Positions 37,037 through 48,729 of a stretch of DNA of 64,000 nt are shown here, one piece after another; position 1 is the stretch's first letter, and each line of letters begins with the position of its first letter. The notes beneath the pieces are model-generated. The model saw only the letters and a list, made by a program, of their open reading frames with translations, was not told the DNA's origin and did no database searches. Origin of the DNA: Podaxis mareebaensis (taxonomy: Eukaryota > Basidiomycota > Agaricomycetes > Agaricales > Agaricaceae); the NCBI GenBank assembly GCA_018524725.1, contig JAEUWP010000469.1, forward strand, positions 28,184 through 92,183, given 5' to 3'. The position numbers and the translations under genes were made by a program.

Positions 37037-38199
37037 ATGCCGGATTTTGATGGAATCTCGATTAAGATACGAGTGAATGGGGCTGACGTTCCGGAATTTA
37101 TGGTGGAGAAAGACTTGGAAGAAAGAAAGGTTACATGCTGGGTTCCGTCGCAGGTTGGCAAGGTCGGTGTCACTGGGTATCTTCTTTGACTTTCTGTCTA
37201 ACCACATGCAGGAGTTTCAGGTCATTGCTAGCAGCGAGAATCGCGGTCGCGGGCCGTGGAAGGCCGAAGTCCAGGCCGATGGGGTTCTTGCGTCCAGCAA
37301 CGTATTTGCCGAGGATGGGACTCAGAACATCGGTTTCTACCGAAAATCGGAATTAATCACACGCCCATTTGTCTTTTCGAAGGTTGAACTAGTTGGTGCG
37401 AATCCTGTCATGACATCGTTAACTACAGGTCTCACGTTTGTACCATTCTCTAGATGATGATGACCTTCTCCATTCCTCACAAGCGTCCCATATGGGAGAG
37501 ATTGAGGTTACATGTCGATCTATTGAGATTATTAGGACGTATAGAAATCCCGGCTACAGGAAGGATTTTGTGAACAATAATAAAATCCACGAGAGAGCCA
37601 AGAAAGGAATTGCTGAACATATTGGGTACGTAGTGTGCCGTTGTCGGCCTTCTCGGGGTCATGACTCATGCATCTCCATTCAAGACTTGGGGAAGAAGTG
37701 CCAAGGCCGTGCATATTTTACGAGACAAAAACCACAGGACATATTGTGACCTTCATTTTCCGCTATCGATCTCTAGGTGTGTAATGGAGTGAGAGGTGTA
37801 CTATAGGTCTCCATTGCTGAAATAGTTTTCAAGGTTATCTTCGTGCTCAAGGAATAGCACCTCACAGGCCCTCTCCAAAACCGGTAGTTCCGGTGAACAA
37901 CCGTCATGGGAAGGGTGTTTCGAGTGAACAACCCCAGCCGAAGGCGGAAGGGTCTGGCGCAACTATGAAAGCGGAACCCTTGGCTATTTCAGACAGCGAT
38001 GAAGAGATCCGATCCTTCCGGGTGCGCTGAGTATCTGTATGCGTTTCCTGTGATCTGACTATCTTTTGTCTAGGCCCAGTTAGTAGAGGTGGGGACACGA
38101 AAGCGCAAGCAGCAAGGGGACGTAGAGTCTCCCTCAAAGAGGGCGAAGAAGGTGGAATTCCCCAAGCTCCCTCCAGGCGAGGTTATCGACTTGACTTAG
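37037..38199 (+). CDS. DUF7918 domain protein (copy B)
   Basis: The ATG at 37037 gives MPDFDGISIKIRVNGADVPE, matching copy A position for position, and the first intron again falls after the SQVGK/SEVGK motif. Later exons show RPFVFSKVELV, an IHERAKKGIAEHIG block equivalent to the IHERKKKGISH of copy A, IFRYRSL, then YLRAQGIAP and a basic tail (TRKRKQQGDVESPSKRAKK) ending PPGEVIDLT. The introns are 46-66 nt. The N-terminal and core regions are conserved with copy A while the middle loop differs strongly, so the duplication is not recent. Function unknown. Confidence 0.8.
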
Positions 38200-38481
38200 G
38201 AAGGGTCCGGGCATCTGTGAATTCGATTCGAATGTGATACCAAACTGTAGTTGTTACTCCACTTGCTATTTATCACGCTTTCGTGTTAATTCAGGGACTG
38301 AATTCGTTACCACACGACATTGGCGTTGACTGACACTCATGCGAAGGGTTCATGAGAAACTTTCCAATTGTGGCTATACGATCACGGCCTCCTCCGTGGA
38401 ACGTTGACGCGCGTATGCTAGCACTTGCCACTTGCCAGTACGAGTCGGTGTTATACATTGTCCACATTACACGAGCCTCTG

Positions 38482-40585
38482 ATGCCTGTCCTTACTGGAG
38501 CACGCCACTTCGTGGTCAACGGTGATCTCGTGGATCAGTCGCGAACCTACAACAGTGCAGGTGAGCTGTCTTCAATGACCACCATCCAGCGCCGGAATTG
38601 CTGAAGCTCCTTGATCCAGGTTCTGGTCTTGAAGTCCTACTGAATGCCTCGTATCCTGATGCGGCTCACGACTCGTCGGCTCGAGATCCGCCACCCCAAT
38701 GCCTACCTGGAACTCGCCAAAAATATATCGAAGACATAACTAGATGGGCCAATAATGCCCCTCCTGAACATCGCTTCCCCGTGCTGTGGTTGCATGGTCC
38801 TGCTGGGGTTGGGAAGTCCGCCCTGGCTCAGACATGTGCAGAGGCAGCCAGAGGGAAACTCGCCGCTGCATTCTTCTTCTCGCGATCAAATGGCAGAGAC
38901 GACCCACGCCGGTTTTTCACCTCGATAGCATATCAACTTGCAACGAAAAACCTTCTTTACCGCAACAGTCTAGAGGAGAAACTCCATCGCGATCCTACTC
39001 TCGTCTCAAAGTCCATTGCTGTCCAATTCAGAGAGCTGATTGTGTTACCTCTTCAAGAGGCAAAGACGAGAGGACAACACACGAAGGAGGGCGTTATCTT
39101 CGTTGATGGTCTCGACGAATGTGACGGAGAAGATGCCCAATGTGCCATCGTCGACCTCATCACCGCTTCCATCCGTGATCGGAGCACCCCATTTACATGG
39201 GCCTTCTTCGGTCGCCCAGAACCGCGTATCGTCGCTCGCTTCTCTTCGTCCGACCTCAGCAGCCTCTGTCAACAGGTACCCTTGCCCGTGTCACGCGACT
39301 CCGACGGGGAAATTGAGCTATACCTGCGAGACGGATTTAGACGGATACAGATGCAGTATGCCATTCCTTCTTCTGTGGTCTGGCCGTCGGAGGAAGACAT
39401 CCGAGAACTTGTCAACCGTTCTGCTGGATTATTCATCTACGCCGCCACTGTTCTTCGATATGTCGGCGAGGGAGGTACACATGGACCCGAGAAGCAGCTG
39501 TGCACGGTCCTCAGCCTCTCGGCCGAGTCATCCGAGAATCCTTGGTTCCATTTAGACGCCTTCTACACGCTGATCATGGAACAAGTCCCAAAGGAAATCC
39601 TCCCTAATACCTTGAAATTCCTTTCGGCATATGGGCTATTGGGACAGGGAGCTCCCATTATTGCCGCTGTCGTCATTAAATTCTCGCTGTCGACGTTCTG
39701 CGGTTCACTCAGCAAGCTTCACTCAGTCGTGAAGCTGACTCGCTCTGAGAAATGGCACGCCCTGGACATGTCCTTTGTCCACGCTTCGTTCACCGACTTC
39801 TTGAAGGACCCTGCACGATCAAAGAAATTTTGCATCAGGACACCCAAACTCTGCGCCAGTATTCTTAAAGATGTGATTGAACTACTCAATAATGGGCTTG
39901 AAAATGGTGAGCATCTAATCCCCCAACTCCATCAGCGTTCGACTCAGGCCCTGACGCTTTTTCAATAGTCGCACCTCCCTGGCCTGACCCAAGGTCTTCG
40001 GATCTCATGGAAGACTTGTTTTGCAGTGCACTGTATGCGTTTTGGAAAATGGGTGCCTACGCCGAGTTGAATGCGGACCTACTCCAACAACTCTCGGCTT
40101 TCGATTATAGATCAATGGCTTTATACAGCTTCAATCGATCTGATGCATACCAGTTTTTCAACAACGTATGTAACCCAAGGTCATACACCGCCTTCCCCTC
40201 AGAAAAAAATTAATTTTTTGACTAGATACCTCCTTCATGGCGACCGAAGATCATGAGGCCATATCAGTCGGTATCCTCGAAGCTCTCGGGGAAGCTACTT
40301 CGGAAAAAGGAATCGGAAGCCACATTCCCTTTTGTGTTGGGTAACGGCAATCAGAGAAACATCTTACTGAAAGCCTCTTCCGACAGTTGCCACTTCCTCA
40401 ATGAATATCGGGAGTTTGAGCGATTCAGGAAACGGGAATTGAAACGGAAAATTCGATGCTTTTTCCAGAAGGTCTTTGGAACGACTGCTGGGACTGGAGG
40501 TGATCCTAATGTAGCCATAGAAGAAGCTTTTAGGTGCATTTTGGAACAATTCACCTTGTATAACGCCAGTACCGAACAGAATTAA
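38482..40585 (+). CDS. NACHT-domain NLR-like STAND NTPase (copy 3)
   Basis: Exons 38482-38560, 38620-39906, 39969-40165 and 40226-40585 give 640 residues. The leader MPVLTGARHFVVNGDL is followed by the shared HDSSARDPPPQCLPGTR, Walker A GPAGVGKSALAQTC, Walker B VIFVDGLDECDG, WAFFGRPEPRI and HASFTDFLKDP. The C-terminal module reads IPPSWRPKIMRPYQ...FPFVLGNGNQRNILL and ends in a basic helix (RFRKRELKRKIRCFF). For the first intron I chose 38561-38619 (59 nt) rather than a 29-nt alternative because it reproduces the junction seen in copies 1 and 2 (a Gly-rich turn then LEVLLNAS). No repeat domain follows. Intact by eye. Confidence 0.88.
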
Positions 40586-41688
40586 AGTGGTTGGAGTGGG
40601 GTTTGAAATAACACTTTTGTATTCGCATTGTCCAGTCCCAGGGAGGTCGAACTACCAGCTCTTCACCACATTCCCTTGCTGGCCGTTCCCCTTTGTCCTT
40701 TTAAATATATGCCCTCATCGTTGCTGCTCGTCAAATTGCGCATAATTACTTGAAGTGATAAGATTATTCTGCCATGGCGGAGTGGTCGATACTGGTAATA
40801 CCGAGCGATTTAAGGGACAGAAGGGTAATCAGCCTTCTTGGACGAGAGCACGCTGTCGTGGATTGCGACACAAAAGCCAGGGAGAAGCTTTCCCTCCCCA
40901 ACCTTCTTTCTAATTCCTGCAGCCCTTCAGCTCGCTGCAATCTCGTGTTGGGCGCCAAACAGCCTCAAGATTCATGTCATAACGAAGTGACTGCCAGAAT
41001 TGGGAGTTAATGTCAGTTCGAGCTTTACTGGCATTCCCTTGTTCCTCCATCTTACGACCGTTGCTGTTAGATGGCACGGAAACCTTTGAGAGCATTCCCT
41101 TCTGCATTCAAATGGTCGGACGTACCCTTGAGGAAGAGGCCGATGTTGACGGTGTGGTTGAATTAGTAATCTGAAAGACGTACAATTCGTAAACAGTGAA
41201 GGGTGCCGTCTTGCCAGTCCAACTCGGTTAACGCACTGAACTCTGAGCCGGATGAAGCACATTAGCGGTTTTGTAGTTTCTTATCCTCACCATATTCCGA
41301 TGGTCCAGCGGTTTCAGTGAGTCGGGAACATCTCTCTACTTGGTTAAACCCTAATCTTCAAATCCGTCAGGGCATCATTGCGAGCGTTTGCAGGTCGTTC
41401 AAGCCTTGTATGTTGAGTATCCAGGAAGAAGATTTTTGAGCTATTGCCGCGACACACGTTATTGCCAGAAAAAGCCAAGAGAAATTTGGAACATCGTGAT
41501 CGCACACGATGTTTATCTAGGGACGCCCGGTGTAGCGCGGTGTCATAGGGTGTCATGACAGTGAGGAATTCTTACATAACGTCTTCGGTGTCATTGGAAG
41601 CTGAGGAGTTTTGTGGCGTTGAAGGAGTGACGGTGATTGATTTGTGTCAAGTGGGAGAGCGCCTGTGTAGACACTCGTGCCTCGTGGG
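40586..41688. other. Intergenic, no gene seen
   Basis: Short open frames on both strands, none with a family resemblance or splice pattern. This interval marks the change from the gene-rich part to the repeat-rich part of the window. Confidence 0.4.
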
Positions 41689-42045
41689 GGGCGCGATGGA
41701 GTAGTGGTAATCCCCCCGCCACGTTGGTTACTCCTCGCATTTCTCTGCTGTGGAGGCGAGGGTTCGATTCCCGAAGCCGAGTGAGAGTATTATACCTCCC
41801 CACAGTAGACCCGCCGACCGCACCGAACCGGTGCACCCTGCTGAATGTGTGGCTGTGATGGGTGTTGGGTTATGCTGCCTATGATGACGTCTATGCTTCT
41901 ACCAGAAAACTCCACAAAAATACTCTGAACCTTATAACTGTTGACTGTACCCCGTTGTCCTGGGCTCCGGCCCGACTGCATCTTAACAGTTGGTTTGCTT
42001 GTAGCGGTATAGAAATAAAGAGTTCAACAATAACAACACCTGGTC
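41689..42045 (+). mobile_element. tRNA-related SINE-like unit
   Basis: A box-A-like TGGAGTAGTGG (41697-41707) and an exact box B GGTTCGATTCC (41761-41771) lie 64 nt apart, as in tRNA-derived heads transcribed by Pol III. The T-arm stem has only three good pairs and no acceptor stem closes, so this is not a working tRNA. About 270 bp of unrelated body follow, ending in an A-rich AATAAAGAGTTCAACAATAA tail. That is the layout of a SINE. Copies elsewhere in the genome would be needed to prove it. Confidence 0.4.
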
Positions 42046-42386
42046 GATCGGAGCAGTGACTGATGTGACCATGCGAAGTTCGGGCACGTTCGACCTATGG
42101 GTGATCCATAGTAATATGGTAAAACCAAAAGCAATCTGAGAATGTATTCAGGACCCAAAGGCAATTCCTTTTCAAGACAATAAATGCCCCCTATACCATA
42201 TATTAACAGCGGAAGCAACCATGAACAATAAAGGCCGCAAGAGTGGCCGAACATGTCAAGCTAAATCACAGCATGTTGTGCAGAAAGTGCTGAGGATGTG
42301 CCAAGACATGTATCCAGTAACTATAGTGTGGGACACCTAGTCACCACTACATTTGTGCAGTGGCCATCTTGGTGGGGATGCAGATC

Positions 42387-42425
42387 CGAAAATAAATAAA
42401 ATAAAATAAAATAAAAATAAATAAT
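42387..42425. repeat. (AAATA)n simple repeat
   Basis: Imperfect AAATA/AAAATA repeats over about 38 bp. Confidence 0.9.
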
Positions 42426-42659
42426 CGTCGCAACTGGGTTTGGTGCAATTCATTGAAATCTCAGTTACAAGGATCAGACAAACATACAGACACATAGAAT
42501 ACTACAATATTCACAGAACCTCCTGCACATAATGGGCTGCCAAAAGACTTGGTGAGTGAATTCAGCAGCCCATGCTCGAAAGTTTAGGCATATCAGTGAG
42601 CATGAGAACTCACCGAGTACGGATGTTAAGGCCGTGGAAATCAACGAGGGGGTTCATCA

Positions 42660-43160
42660 GCGGAAAGGCCGAAACTATACATACCAAAAAATATCAATAC
42701 ATATGCTGAAATATACTAAAAACCATGAAATGCCATGTATCTGGAAGGTATTCTGCAAGGTATGAAAAGATTAGTGGGCATACAAATATTCTGCACTATA
42801 CAACCGCCTCCAACATTCTCTGGCATATATACCTGCCAATCATGTTAGAGAATACAAGGTAATGCAAGACTTACCTACCATAGATAGATATAAAACTTGT
42901 AGAACGGCCGAAACCATGTATTCCACCAAAACCAATATATAAATTGAAATCTAATAAATACACCAAAAGTCAATGTATCCGGAAGCAACCATACAAACCA
43001 TGAAAGGATTTCTAAGGAATGCAAAGATCGCCAACATATCCTAGTATATATACATGTAAATCATTGTAGAGAAATACTAACCAATGAAACCCTTGCCTAC
43101 CATTGATGGGTCCGAAAGTCGGCAGAGCTTACAAGGCAATAAAATCTTTTGACGTGATCC
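42660..43160. repeat. Diverged tandem repeats, unit about 240 bp
   Basis: Two to two and a half copies of an AT-rich unit. Matching landmarks are GGCCGAAAC (about 42666 and 42907), ATGTAT(C/T)(C/T)GGAAG (about 42736 and 42976), ATGAAA(A/G)GATT (about 42763 and 43000), TATATACCTG/TATATACATG (about 42825 and 43047) and CTTACCTACCAT/CTTGCCTACCAT (about 42870 and 43092). No coding potential. Such repeats are common near the ends of large DNA transposons, and this one lies just outside the DUF6698-like gene. Confidence 0.65.
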
Positions 43161-43329
43161 AATGTTAGAAACACTTGTAAGGTGTGAAAGCTTTTGGAAG
43201 GCTTCAATCATCTCATGCCATTCAAGCACACCAAGCTTTGCCGAAAGAGCTATATTTCTAACTAAAGCATACACCCAGCAAGTACAATACAATGGACATC
43301 AGTACGAAAGCAGCCCAGGAACTATAGAG

Positions 43330-45390
43330 CTAAACCCCAAGTCGCAACGACCTCCTGGGCGTTTCACTTGTAGCGGCTGCCTTACGTTTCCTGGTTGGTT
43401 GGCTCGTGAGCTGTTGATAAAGCTCGTCGGCATCCTCGGGCTCTTCCTCCTCTGCATGAACTTCGCGACTCGGCTGGGATTGCAGCGACTGAGATTGCGG
43501 ACCTTGATTGGTGCGACGCTTCAGAGGTCGGCGTTCCTTCAGTTCAGCTCGGGGGGTCACAGCCTGGCTGCTTTGCGCTGTATTGTTGCAGCGCTTGAGG
43601 CGAATATGAATTTGCTGTCAAGGTGTTTCGTTAACAGGCAGGGCAAGGGGCGGTGGAGGAGGCATTCGCCGGTGGGCTGGACAGGAGGCGGTGGAGGAGG
43701 TATTTCGCTGACAGGCTGGACAGGAGGCAGTGGAGGAGGCATTTCGCGAGCGCTGGACAGGGACGAAGGGGGCGGTGCTACCGAGCATATCAGGATGTGT
43801 CATAGATATAGTTGACACTCACAAACATATGATGCTCCCCCCAGGGCGGCCAGAGGGCAGCGCACTATCAGATTGCTGCACGAGAGGTGGCGCCTTGCTG
43901 AGACGAGGAGACCCCTCATCGTCAGAGGGCTCAGATCCAGAATCTTCCTCGGTAGAACTATTGTCACCCTGCTCAAGGAAACGCAGATAGTCGTCATCTT
44001 CATGGTTGATGTGAATGAGAGGGGTTGTTTTTGTGAGGGCTTCAGGACCAAAGACACGCCTTGAAGCAGTTAGCTTCATGGTGTTGAATAGAAGAGGACT
44101 TACTTTGACAGCTTGTCAAGCAACTTCCTCGCCCAGGGGTCGTTCTCGTTACTGAATATCTCGTAAAGCACATAGAAAAACTCTTCCTTCTTGAACAGCC
44201 CCAGCTCAGTACGCCAGTCATCGGCAGCATCCAGCATGAAATGTGTCTGAGGGATGAATGAGATTAATGAATCAATTTCGAGTAACGCGTACCTGGACTG
44301 CGGCATACGCCAATGTCCCTGGCATGACACACGAAAGCCCGTTCATCTTGGCGTGGCTGGCCCTAGTCTTCGGCTTTGCATACTCGAGACTATCGGCGGA
44401 CGAGGGCGAAGTGAAAATATGCTTGAAGACCTTGAGCATAGGTTAAATCAGAGCGAACAATAGCGTTAATAAGAACTTACATGAAGTAATAACTCGCCTT
44501 CTCCAAAACCCCGTCGAACCTTCTCTTTGTTGTACTTGCCATCCTTGTACATGAACCTTGGGAACATCTTCACACCAACGGCGAGCGTCCCAGCCTGAAG
44601 CGCAGCAATCATCCTGATCGGAAATCAACGTGCATGTAATCGACATTATTCAGGTGAATATATGTACTTATCCGGTTCAGCCTAGTAGTCGCCATAGTAC
44701 ATGGCAGGCATCAATAGTTCGGCAATTTGCTTGTGATGCCAGCCGTGTGATGCACTTTTGAGTGTTGAAGGTGGGATATTGGGGACGAGGTGCTGACCCG
44801 GGATGGCCAGACGGATATATTCGAGCCTTTTCTTCTTCAGGGAACCTGTGTCGTTCGCTTGAGCTTGGCCAGCGATGCGAGTCATCTGTAGAGTATGTCA
44901 AACAGTAATAATATGCATACACCCTGTCGGGGGACATACCATTCGAGCCAGTTCGATTAGCAGATGTATTTGCTTCAAAAACTTGGGGAGTGTCGCGTGA
45001 AAACCCCCAACCTGGATGCATACAATTGCATATATGCGGGAGCACATCTTCCTTTCATTATCATTCAGACTTGTATGCGCATATACATCAGCATATATTC
45101 AAATACAATGCGAAGGATGTACCGAGCGTTCAAGGCGGGAGGGAGCGCGGCTTCAGGATAGTCTTCTTGAAGGCCAACTTGGAAGACTTTATAGAAGTCC
45201 ACCCATGGCGATTCACTTCGGGTGATCCAACTAGCAACGTCCTTCACCGAATTACTGGGCACTGGGTCAGTGAATGTACCTTAGGCTCGGGATACAGTTA
45301 CCCCTTCTTCCGTTTCTCGTTGGGCTGGAGTATCTTGGCAAGGGAGGGAGAAAAATCTTCGAGGTCGTCGTTATCTGTAGGCTCGGACAT
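43330..45390 (-). pseudogene. DUF6698-like transposon-associated gene, probably broken
   Basis: The minus-strand ATG at 45390 (MSEPTDNDDLEDFSPSLAK) starts a chain of exons: NSVKDVASWITRSESPWVDF; then HATLPKFLKQIHLLIELARM; MTRIAGQAQANDTGSLKKKR (the conserved block of this family); MIAALQAGTLAVGVKMFPRF; VFKHIFTSPSSA...MPGTLAYAAVQ; FIPQTHFMLDAADDWRTELG; then acidic and Pro-rich exons and a basic end (TPRRSLRLGV). The family is uncharacterised, multicopy in Agaricomycetes and typically sits among mobile elements. A TAG at 44682-44684 interrupts YYGDY/AEPDK; either it is a nonsense mutation or an 88-nt intron skips it. The Pro-rich segment needs a further intron to avoid a frame break and stop near 43640-43670. 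Exon edges in the C-terminal third are tentative. Confidence 0.55.
43627..43745 (-). repeat. Three tandem 39-bp units, Pro-rich in one frame
   Basis: Three copies of a 39-bp (13-codon) unit on the minus strand encode PPPLPPVQPVSE-like repeats. The third copy has one base fewer, which shifts the frame. The unit lies within the 3' part of the DUF6698-like gene and may be partly intronic. Confidence 0.75.
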
Positions 45391-45529
45391 GGTGGGGGTT
45401 AGAAGAAGAGATGTAAAGGCATGAATCGCAAGTGAAGACATCCTATCATATTGGGGGATCATGTGATTAAAAGACGTCCCCTCGGGAAGACATCCAAGGA
45501 GTTGCTGATCCCGACATGCTATAATAAGA

Positions 45530-45729
45530 GCACTGGAGTATCCCAATGCAGCAAGTACCACTGCTACCTTGCGAAACTACTAGGGGATGCTCGAGGGGAG
45601 AAGTTAGTTATCCTAAGCACTGGAATATCCCAGTGCATCAAATAAACAACTGAGGCGATGCTCAGGGGCAGGGGGAGAACTTAAATGATCCTTACAGGGT
45701 AGAGTGAGAGCACTGGAGTATCCCAGTGC
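45530..45729. promoter_or_regulatory. Three 20-bp palindromes upstream of the DUF6698-like gene
   Basis: 45530-45549, 45617-45636 and 45710-45729 each read GCACTGG-6 nt-CCAGTGC (the first with one mismatch, CCAATGC). They are embedded in a diverged tandem repeat of about 90 bp and lie 140-340 nt upstream of the minus-strand ATG at 45390. Read in the direction of that gene, the loop is GATACT or GATATT. The same design stands upstream of the two neighbouring genes. Confidence 0.7.
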
Positions 45730-45914
45730 GTCAAGTAAACAACTCAGGCAATCCTCGATAATCTAGTAACACGATTCAAATTCAACAGACTAACACCCCA
45801 ATGTATTTCGAAGCAGTTATAATGGTTATATGCAACATACAACAAACAACTAGACATCTTTCTATCTCAGTGCTTAAATGCTTCATGGAGAAGAAATCAC
45901 TCACTATAGCATAA

Positions 45915-48622
45915 TCACGAAGTAGTGGGCATGTTCTGATTCAAGAAAGTCGTCGACCAGGCCTCCACGATCTTTGCAGCACACCTTCCCTCTGTAAACC
46001 CCCGCAGCTTGTCACGCCATTTCATAGCACTGATGGGCACACGAAGATTGTTCTCGATGGCATCATTCAGGATCGACGTGCTATGCTTCTTGTACAGCTC
46101 TTCAAGATGGGGCGACCATCGACCGTTGTTTTCACCGCTAGCTTCAAAGGTAGAGACAAGAGGATACCAAGACGATTTCAAAACGTTTTTTCTGACACCT
46201 GTTGACAGAGAATTAGAAGTGGCTTGAGGAGAATCAATATAGCCCTACCTGTGAAACTCTTGTAAAGCCCACATAATACGTCAAGTTCATCATTTGTCAG
46301 GTCGTCGTCCAAGTACTCCACCCCATTGACGTCGCAGGCAACAAAGTTGTAGCCTGATTGCGGGTAAACTCCAGACGGCCCTTTAAGCGCTTCGCTGATG
46401 CCAATGTGTTGCAGTGCCAATCACCACACGAACCCTCCACGAAGAAGTGCAGCTCGGGCCCGTTTGGAACACAGGATTGCATGACATTGTTTTTCCCAAG
46501 AATCGAAATCTTTCCTGGTGAATACATGACCATGAAGTCGCATAGGCACTACCGAGCAGGCGAGTTGATCTTGTTTGGGCTGCAAACTCGCTCTCTTCTG
46601 CAGTGTTCGAAACGGGGTCCCAGCAGATGCCAATTCCATCACAATATCTTTCTCGGTCAGCTCATCATCGAGGCGGCAGATAAACAATGCGGCAGAGGCC
46701 GTGTAGACAGCGATACACCAAGGAACCGTAGCCTGGTCACGAAGGTTGAACATGTAGAGCAATTGTTTGCCCGACTTCACCTTGCGGATGAACTTGAGCC
46801 GTCGGGCAAAATGAAGCTGCCGCCCACTGGACATTGAGAGGTCCCAGGTCGATGGGTGGGGCTTCTTCTCTTCCTTAGCTGCCAGACACAATCCGAATTC
46901 GACGCACAACTGGCTGAGCAACGTTTTCCAGAACATGTTGTCTGGTTTAACAGAAGTGATGCCCAGCACCGCAATGACGGATCGAATATTGCCCAACCCT
47001 ACAGTTCCCACAGTTGCAAGCTCACTAGCCGGTCGAACAAAGCCATAGAAATTCGTCAAGATCTCCAACACCTCCCATTTTGCCCGTTTGGCCAACCCTG
47101 CATAAGAGGTGGCAGTGAACTCAAAGGGTTGTAACCCTTTCTGTGCCACTGAGGGCTGCGAGCAGGCTGGACTGGTGGTTGACATGACAGGAGGTGTGGT
47201 TGACGTTGGTGAAACAGTTCGTCCCTCCGGCACAGGTGAAGACGCTCGAAAATCTGGCGCTTCCTCATCAGAGCTTTCGTCGCTGTCTTCAGGGTACTCT
47301 CCCCACTCTCGGCAACAGTTCCACTCATTGAAGTATGGGTCGTAGCGCTTTTGGTCCTTCCCGTACTCGTCTAGTGTCTCCTTGCATTCATCCCGACGAA
47401 CCAACATTCGTACGAACCAAGTTGGATCATCGAAATCCCAATCCCACACGTAAACAGGAGCAGATTCTGTTGGTGGGCAGCGCTCACGATTCTCTCGTTG
47501 TTGCCGCTCCAGGGGGGTCTCCCTCGCTCGCCTCTTTGCACACACAGCTTCACGCTTCTTCAACCAAGGTTCCCAGACAGCATGGCCAGATTTCGAAGGT
47601 AGTATTATATTCGTCCTTGTGCACTTTTTGGGAGGTGATGACGAGGGGGGCGTAATTACCGAGGAGGGGTCCTGGGGCACAACATCGAATTGCTGTTCAC
47701 TGAAATCGAAACTCGGTGCGACATCTGATGACCTGTAGAGATCGTCGTTCGTGCGATCTGGCATCGAATTCAGAGCAGGAGTCGAGGAAATCCAGGTTGT
47801 AGCTTCCTGGAGTAACTCGGGAGGTGGTCGAATCAGCTTGAAATTAACGCCCTCCCGATTAGCCCATGCAATTTCTCTCTTGCCCCAACGATACCAGACA
47901 GGGACTCCTTCACCAATAAACCATGCAGTGTGGGGCTGGTCAGGATGATCATCCGGAAAATGGAGGAGGAGACCAACTCGCTCCACATTCCAAAATCTCT
48001 GCAGCAAAGGGGCAGTGCGAAACTGGTCCCACAAAATCTGGTCATTCCGCCACTTTACCAGCTGCACAAACCAGCGAGGAGGTGTAATGCCTTCCTTGAA
48101 CTTTGGATCCTCTGGAACCTTTCTTGTCATCCAGAAAATCAGGCCTATCCACATTGCGAACCAGTCCCTGCCTTGCAAGATGTTGTACCGAGCTGCTTGT
48201 TCGCTGACATGGCTGAGTTGGTATCCCCACTTGCATGGCGGAAATGGTGTAACGTAGCTCAAACCGTTTTCTTTTCCCAATAAATGGGCCACTTCCCACA
48301 AGAGTCGATCGACGACAAGCCACTGAGCAGAGATTTTTTCCTGCATGATAAACACATTGTTTTCTTTCAAAGGTATGTGCCTGGGAGTGAACGCCAACAC
48401 CTCCAGGAGAGGACCGTTGTAGCACACAGGTCTTTTTGGTACAAAGCCCAGCCACCCCGTACTCGCAGTCCACCAGTGTGGTTCATCGAATGCCTCTATC
48501 GAAGTAGCTCCATGGGTAGTGAGCGAGGCCTTGTCGAAAGTGAACAGCAGGTCCTTGACCTCGCGCTCACTGTTAGGAGAGAAGAAGACGTCGCCATCGA
48601 TAATTTGGACCCTTCCATGCAT
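45915..48622 (-). CDS. Large uncharacterised Trp-rich protein, mobile-element associated
   Basis: I can place this protein only in a family of large unassigned Agaricomycete ORFs. Three exons, 48622-46434, 46394-46249 and 46198-45915, give about 870 residues in an uninterrupted frame. The ATG at 48622 gives MHGRVQIIDGDVFF. Notable segments: PHWWTASTGWLGFVP; GRDWFAMWIGLIFWM; WFIGEGVPVWYRWGKREIAW, the densest aromatic stretch; a central charged linker with the Ser/Asp/Glu-rich DSDESSDEEAPDF; and a C-terminal half with HFARRLKFIRKVKSGKQLLY and WSPHLEELYKKHSTSI. No catalytic motif is recognised. In contrast to the transposase next to it, it has no in-frame stop over more than 2 kb. It is divergent from the Plavaka gene across a 0.66-kb gap filled with palindromes. 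Confidence 0.7.
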
Positions 48623-48645
48623 ATTGAAAATGATATTCAGGAATG

Positions 48646-48729
48646 TCCCTGGTGATCCCAAGGAGTAGAACTCGCAATTTCTGGAGTATCCCAGAAAGTT
48701 GAGTGTTGGTTTCTGGAGTTTCCCAGAAA
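48646..48729. promoter_or_regulatory. Three palindromes upstream of the 45915-48622 gene
   Basis: 48646-48664 (TCCCTGG-5 nt-CCAAGGA, one mismatch), 48678-48697 (TTTCTGG-AGTATC-CCAGAAA) and 48710-48729 (TTTCTGG-AGTTTC-CCAGAAA), spaced 32 bp apart, lie 24-107 nt upstream of the minus-strand ATG at 48622. If transcription starts upstream of them they would be hairpins in the 5' UTR; if not, they are paired binding sites in the promoter. Confidence 0.7.

Noticed and set aside
38561..38589. 29-nt first intron for NLR 3
   Set aside because: Too short, and the 59-nt alternative ending at 38619 restores the junction shared with the other two copies.
41689..41790. Functional tRNA gene
   Set aside because: Box A and box B are present, but the T stem has only three pairs and no acceptor stem forms.
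45530..45729. CRISPR-like array because of evenly spaced palindromic repeats
   Set aside because: The genome is fungal, the repeats are only 20 bp with related spacers of about 70 bp, and they are part of a larger diverged tandem repeat.
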